From an uncultured Devosia sp. (GTDB taxonomy: Bacteria > Pseudomonadota > Alphaproteobacteria > Rhizobiales > Devosiaceae), in the NCBI RefSeq assembly GCF_963517015.1, contig NZ_CAUQDV010000001.1, positions 2,796,001-2,860,000 of the forward strand: a stretch of DNA of 64,000 nt, written 5' to 3'. The position numbers and the translations under genes are program-made. The notes under the pieces were generated by a model. The model saw only the letters and a list, made by a program, of their open reading frames with translations, had not been told where the DNA came from and searched no databases. Of this stretch, positions 60,159-64,000 are shown piece after piece; the stretch's first letter is position 1, and the number at the start of each line of letters is the position of its first letter.

Positions 60159-61553
60159 TTGATCCGCGTTACACCCCTCATCCTGGCGGTCGCACTGTTC
60201 ATGGAGCAGATGGACTCGACCGTCATTGCCACGTCGTTGCCAGCCATTGCGGCCGATATCGGCACGGAGCCGATCGCGCTCAAGCTGGCGCTGACGGCCT
60301 ATTTCGTGGCGCTGGCCATTTTCATCCCGATCAGCGGCTGGATGGCAGATCGCTTCGGGGCCAAGAATGTGTTCCGGCTGGCGATTTTCGTCTTCATGCT
60401 GGGATCGCTGGCCTGTTCCTTCTCGTTTTCGCTCGAGACCTTCGTGATCTCGCGGTTTTTCCAGGGCATCGGCAGCTCGATGATGACGCCGGTAGGGCGC
60501 CTGCTGCTGGTGCGCTCGACGCCGCGCAACGAGCTGGTGAGCGCCATGGCCTGGCTGACTATTCCGGCGCTGGTGGGGCCGCTGACGGGCCCGCTGATCG
60601 GCGGCTTCCTCACCACCTATCTTAGCTGGCACTGGATTTTCTGGATCAACATCCCCATCGGCATTGCTGGGATCATCCTCGCTGGTATTTTTCTTCATGT
60701 CCCCGACGCCCGCAATCCGCGGCCGATCGACATGGTGGGCTTCTTTCTCGCTGGCGTGGCATTCGCCGGCACGGTGTTCGGGCTATCCGTCGTGAGCCTG
60801 CCGGCGCTGCCGATCATCTATGGCTATCTGACGCTGGCGATCGGGGTGACGTCGGGCATTCTCTATCTGCTGCACGCGCGGCGAACCAAGTTCCCCCTGC
60901 TCGATCCCGGCCTGTTCCGGCACAAGCTGTTCCGTTTGTCGATTACCGGCGGCTCGCTGTTCCGGATCGGCATCGGGGCAGTGCCGTTTCTCTTGCCGTT
61001 GATGCTGCAGTTGGGATTTGGCCTCACCCCGTTCCAATCGGGCGCCATCACCTTCATTTCGGCCTTTGGCGCGATTCTCAGCAAATTCATTGCCGAGCGC
61101 GTGTTTGCCCGCTTCGGCTTTCCACGGGTGCTGGGCTTTGCATCGCTGACGGGTGGCGCACTGATCGCGGCGCAAGGCCTGTTCAATGCCGAGACATCGG
61201 CGCCGGTGATGATGGCGGTGCTGCTGGCGAGCGGCGTTCTCCGCTCGGTGTTCTTCACCGGCAGCAATGCCATTGGCTATGCCGATGTGGACGACGAGGA
61301 AGCCAGCCAGGCAACGGCCATCGTCGCGGTCGGGCAGCAACTCAGCATTGCCTTTGGCGTGGCGGTGGCGGGGGCCTTGCTAGAACTGACGACGCGGATG
61401 CGTGGCGAGGAGTTGTCGCTGATCGACTTCCAGATCGCCTTCTTCGTCGTGGGCGGCCTCAGCATGCTCGCGAGCCTTGTCTATCTGCGCCTGCCTCATG
61501 ACGCCGGATCCAATGTCTCCGGACATCGCGGTGTCACCGCGCAGAAGGAATAG
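60159..61553 (+). CDS. MFS transporter, EmrB/QacA-like (DHA2), copy 1
   Basis: A 464-residue inner-membrane transporter with MFS motif A as GWMADRFGAKNVFR and the drug-antiporter phrases MDSTVIATSLPAIAADIGT, ALKLALTAYFVALAIF and GPLIGGFLTTYLSWHWIFWINIPIG (motif C and helix 5-6). About thirteen to fourteen helices are expected. The start is uncertain: ATG 60015 would give 512 residues with a non-family N-terminus, while TTG 60159 aligns with the start of the following paralogue. The gene is followed four bases later by a paralogue on the same strand. The substrate is unknown, probably a toxic compound. Confidence 0.83.
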   Translation: MIRVTPLILAVALFMEQMDSTVIATSLPAIAADIGTEPIALKLALTAYFVALAIFIPISGWMADRFGAKNVFRLAIFVFMLGSLACSFSFSLETFVISRFFQGIGSSMMTPVGRLLLVRSTPRNELVSAMAWLTIPALVGPLTGPLIGGFLTTYLSWHWIFWINIPIGIAGIILAGIFLHVPDARNPRPIDMVGFFLAGVAFAGTVFGLSVVSLPALPIIYGYLTLAIGVTSGILYLLHARRTKFPLLDPGLFRHKLFRLSITGGSLFRIGIGAVPFLLPLMLQLGFGLTPFQSGAITFISAFGAILSKFIAERVFARFGFPRVLGFASLTGGALIAAQGLFNAETSAPVMMAVLLASGVLRSVFFTGSNAIGYADVDDEEASQATAIVAVGQQLSIAFGVAVAGALLELTTRMRGEELSLIDFQIAFFVVGGLSMLASLVYLRLPHDAGSNVSGHRGVTAQKE

Positions 61554-61557
61554 GCCA

Positions 61558-62948
61558 GTGGTTTCGTCGCGCGTTGTCCCGCTGGTTCTCGCGACAGCCC
61601 TGTTCATGGAAAACATGGATTCGACGGTGATCGCCACGTCGCTGGCGGCAATCGCGGCCGATATCGGCACGGATCCCATTTCGCTGAAACTTGCCCTCAC
61701 CGCCTATCTCGTGGCGCTTGCCATCTTCATCCCGATCTCGAGCTGGATGGCTGACCGCTTCGGGGCACGCAACGTGTTCCGCGTCGCCATGCTGGTGTTC
61801 ATGTGTGGATCGGTGGCCTGCGCCTTTTCATCCTCGCTCGCGTCCTTCGTCGGCGCGCGCTTCGTGCAGGGAATGGGCGGGGCGATGATGGGGCCGGTGG
61901 CGCGACTGGTGCTGGTGCGGGCGACGCCGCGGCACCGGCTGGTCGATGCGATGGCGTGGCTGACCATTCCAGCGCTGATCGGACCGATCGTGGGGCCGCC
62001 GTTTGGCGGGTTCCTGACCACCTATTTCTCCTGGCACTGGATTTTCATCATCAATGTACCGATCGGCATCATGGGCATGCTGCTGGTCGGGCTCGTGCTG
62101 CCCAACGAGGTGCGCAATGCGCCGCGCCGCATCGATCGCAAGGGATTCGTGCTGGCCGGCGCCGCCTTTGCGCTGTTTGCCTTTGGCTGCTCAGTGGTGA
62201 GCCTGCCCGCCCTGCCCCCGATCTACGGCGCGATTGCAGCGGCGGCGGGCATCGGCCTTGGCGCGATCTATGTGCGGCATGCGCTTAGCGTCGAATTCCC
62301 GCTGCTCGACCTGCGGCTGCTACGCTACCCCGTCTTCCGCACCTCGGTCGTTGCCGGCACCTTCTTCCGGCTAGGCCAGGGGCAACGCCGTTCCTATTCC
62401 CGCTAATGCTGCAACTGACCTTCGGAATGAACCCGTTCGAATCCGGCATGGTGACCTTTGCGGGTGCCGTAGGGGCACTGATCGCCAAATTCGTAGCCAA
62501 CTGGATGTTTGCCCGCTTCGGCTTCAAATACCCGCTGGTGATTTCCACTGCCGTTTCAGCCGCCGGCATCGTCGCCATGGGCTCTTATGTGCCCACCACG
62601 CCGATGGCACTGATCCTAGGCGTGTTGGTGTTCACCGGCTTCTGGCAATCGATGTTCTGGACCGGCTCGAATGCCTTCACCTTTGCCGATATCGAGGACA
62701 AGGATGCCGGCCAGGCCAATACGATCAGCCAAGTCTGGGAGCAGCTGATGTTTGCCATGGGCGTGGCGCTGGGCGGCGGCATTCTGGAACTGACGCACAA
62801 GCTGCGCGGCGGTGACGCGCTGGTGCTGGGCGACTTCCAGATTGCCTTCTATGTGGTCGCCGCCGTGGGCTTCGTCGCAACGCTGCTGTTCTGGCGCCTG
62901 CCGGACAATGCCGGCCACCAGCTCACCAGAAGTGGCGGCGTGCACTAG
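61558..62948 (+). pseudogene. MFS transporter, EmrB/QacA-like (DHA2), copy 2, frameshifted
   Basis: This paralogue starts with GTG at 61558 (VSSRVVPLVLATALFMENMDS) and runs in frame for about 275 residues to the run GGGG at 62379-62382. There the frame breaks and reaches TAA at 62404. The downstream frame (MLQLTFGMNPFESGMVTF onward) continues the family to 62948. Adding one G to the run restores an uninterrupted protein (TFFRLGQGATPFLFPLMLQLTFG) that aligns with copy 1. It is therefore either a genuine frameshift mutation or a sequencing error at a short homopolymer. All helices on both sides are present, so the gene looks otherwise intact. The reading-frame break is certain; its cause is not. 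Confidence 0.85.
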
Positions 62949-62951
62949 ATC

Positions 62952-63698
62952 CTATTCTTCGTCGTCGCGATCGCCAAAATGGGCATCACCGTCGCGCTGC
63001 CCCTTGAAGCCCTTGGCGATGAGATAGGCCTCGGCCGAATCCTGACGGCTGGACTTCGGCTTGGCGTGGAAGGTGGTCTTGAAGTGGCGCTTGAGCATAT
63101 GCAGCAGCTCGTGCTCGGTGCCACCCTGGAAGACCTTGGCGACGAAAGTGCCATTGGGTGCCAGCACGTCTAGGGCGAAGTCGGCGGCAATCTCGATCAG
63201 TTGCACGATGCGCAGGTGGTCAGTGGGGCGGTGGCCGGTGGTGGGCCAAGCCATGTCGCTCATCACCAGGTCGGCCTTCTTGCCGCCCATGGCGTCGATC
63301 AGCATCTGTGGTGCATCGTCCTCGGTGAAATCCTTGCGGAACAGGATGACGCCGGGAATGGGATCCATTTCGAGATAGTCGATGCCCACGACCAGCGGAT
63401 GTTCGTCCGTCGAGCCGACCGCTGCGGCAGCAACCTGCGACCAGCCGCCGGGCGCCGCGCCAAGATCGACGACGCGCGTACCTTTATGGAAAAGCTTATG
63501 CTTTTCGTCCATTTCCTTGATCTTGAAGGCAGCGCGTGAACGGTAGCCCTCGGCGCGGGCGCGCGCCACATAGGGATCATTGAGCTGGCGTTCGAGCCAT
63601 TTGGTGGACGACACCTTGCGACCCTTGGCCGATTTGACGCGGATCTTGAGGTCCTTGTCGGACTTGCGACCGCCCGTTCCGAGCGCCTTATCAACCAT
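62952..63698 (-). CDS. rlmE: 23S rRNA (uridine(2552)-2'-O)-methyltransferase
   Basis: RlmE/FtsJ methylates U2552 in the ribosomal A loop, a late step in 50S assembly. The 248-residue protein has a basic N-terminal extension followed by SRAAFKI (Lys59 of the catalytic tetrad). The SAM motif is DLGAAPGGWSQV, then SDMAWPTTG (Asp), VAKVFQGG (Lys) and SAEAYLIAKGF (Glu). All four tetrad residues are seen. Its start overlaps the end of the upstream Ppx/GppA gene by eight bases. The C-terminal acidic tail (about 20 residues) is extra. It is convergent with the frameshifted MFS gene. Confidence 0.96.
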   Translation of the reverse strand: MVDKALGTGGRKSDKDLKIRVKSAKGRKVSSTKWLERQLNDPYVARARAEGYRSRAAFKIKEMDEKHKLFHKGTRVVDLGAAPGGWSQVAAAAVGSTDEHPLVVGIDYLEMDPIPGVILFRKDFTEDDAPQMLIDAMGGKKADLVMSDMAWPTTGHRPTDHLRIVQLIEIAADFALDVLAPNGTFVAKVFQGGTEHELLHMLKRHFKTTFHAKPKSSRQDSAEAYLIAKGFKGQRDGDAHFGDRDDEE

Positions 63699-64000
63699 TG
63701 CCGTTCTTCCTCGGATAGCGCGATGCGCGGCTGTGGACCTTGTCGGCGTCCATCAGGGAAATCAGAATGCCCTCGCGCAGGCCGCGATCGGCGACACGGA
63801 CGCGTTCGGTTGGCCATTCGCGGCGGATGGCCTCGAAAATGGCGCAACCGGGCAGGACCAGATCGGCGCGATCACGCCCGATGCAGGGATGGGCGACACG
63901 CCGCTCGAAGGGCATGCCGAGCAGCACTTTCATGGTCTCGTCAACCTCGCCGCGCCGCATCCAGAGACCATCGACCTTTTGCCGCTCATAGCGCTCCAGC
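63691..64000 (-). CDS. Ppx/GppA family phosphatase (C-terminal part; gene runs off the window)
   Basis: The last 102 residues of a Ppx/GppA-type exopolyphosphatase or guanosine pentaphosphatase. It is recognisable by the C-terminal subdomain phrases IGRDRADLVLPGCAIFEAIRREWP and VADRGLREGILISLM, the standard end of the first catalytic half in short alphaproteobacterial Ppx proteins. The conserved N-terminal ASKHA-like part lies beyond the window. The stop codon overlaps the rlmE start, so the two genes are probably one transcript; ppx-rlmE is a common Rhizobiales pair. Confidence 0.87.
   Translation of the reverse strand, partial: LERYERQKVDGLWMRRGEVDETMKVLLGMPFERRVAHPCIGRDRADLVLPGCAIFEAIRREWPTERVRVADRGLREGILISLMDADKVHSRASRYPRKNGNG

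Noticed and set aside
1..64000. Search for tRNA, rRNA, CRISPR repeats, prophage or transposase genes
   Set aside because: None was recognised on either strand by reading; direct repeats with regular spacers, integrase or transposase motifs are absent.

Overview
The window reads as chromosomal DNA of an alphaproteobacterium of the order Hyphomicrobiales. A Devosia-like organism is the best guess, inferred from overall protein character and gene order and not proven. Support comes from high GC content, the conserved block lptF-lptG-lptD-surA-pdxA-rsmA, the block mltG-yicC-gmk beside fabF-acpP-fabG-fabD, rpsF-rpsR-rplI followed by dnaB-alr-radA, and cvpA-purF. No tRNA, rRNA, CRISPR array, insertion sequence or prophage was recognised, so this is mostly core genome with small accessory patches.

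Layout: 1-1317 (minus) holds the 5' part of a DEAD-box helicase, a small tautomerase and ndk. 1435-3612 is a surface protein with an inverse-autotransporter-like barrel and a beta-helix passenger. 3936-7658 (plus) has an ABC-F ATPase and a tandem pair of secreted DUF4344-type metallopeptidases. 7668-10218 (minus) has a YitT-type membrane protein, holC and pepA. 10407-17714 (plus) is the LPS-transport/SurA/PdxA/RsmA cluster. 18424-26141 (minus) carries an MFS exporter, gmk, yicC, mltG and the fatty-acid synthesis genes fabF, acpP, fabG and fabD. A vapBC toxin-antitoxin pair (26301-26860) sits between fabD and the ribosomal operon rpsF-rpsR-rplI. A duplicated-domain secreted protein, dnaB, alr, a DUF1697 protein and radA follow (to 34591). 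34693-42664 is an accessory stretch: a disordered-looking protein, a GMC oxidoreductase/TolB-like/DUF2200 operon, and a glycan-type patch with an intact GT-C-like membrane protein, a methyltransferase, an apparently N-terminally truncated GT-C protein and a HAD phosphatase. 42766-46435 is cvpA, then purF-SDR-GNAT with overlapping stop/start codons. 46650-50824 is a CNNM/CorC protein, MAPEG, an RsmB-type methyltransferase and TspO. 50821-59829 interleaves two acyltransferase-3 genes, guaA, a YfgM-like protein, der, an L,D-transpeptidase and guaB. The end holds two tandem MFS genes, the second frameshifted, then rlmE and the 3' end of a Ppx/GppA gene.

How the genes fit together: much of the window serves envelope building (Lpt transport, SurA-like chaperone, MltG, fatty acids, alanine racemase, L,D-transpeptidase, acyltransferases), purine nucleotide supply (purF, guaA, guaB, gmk, ndk) and replication or repair (dnaB, holC, radA). 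Many genes are tightly packed with 1-8 base overlaps, and several use GTG or TTG starts supported by upstream Shine-Dalgarno sequences.

The most interesting signals are a GTTC-N7-GTTC SOS-type box abutting a radA promoter, a vapBC promoter with a perfect palindrome between its -35 and -10 hexamers, three DnaA-box-like sites upstream of dnaB, the inverse-autotransporter-like beta-helix protein, the paired metallopeptidases, the one-base frameshift in the second MFS gene, and a 132-base nested inverted-repeat element.
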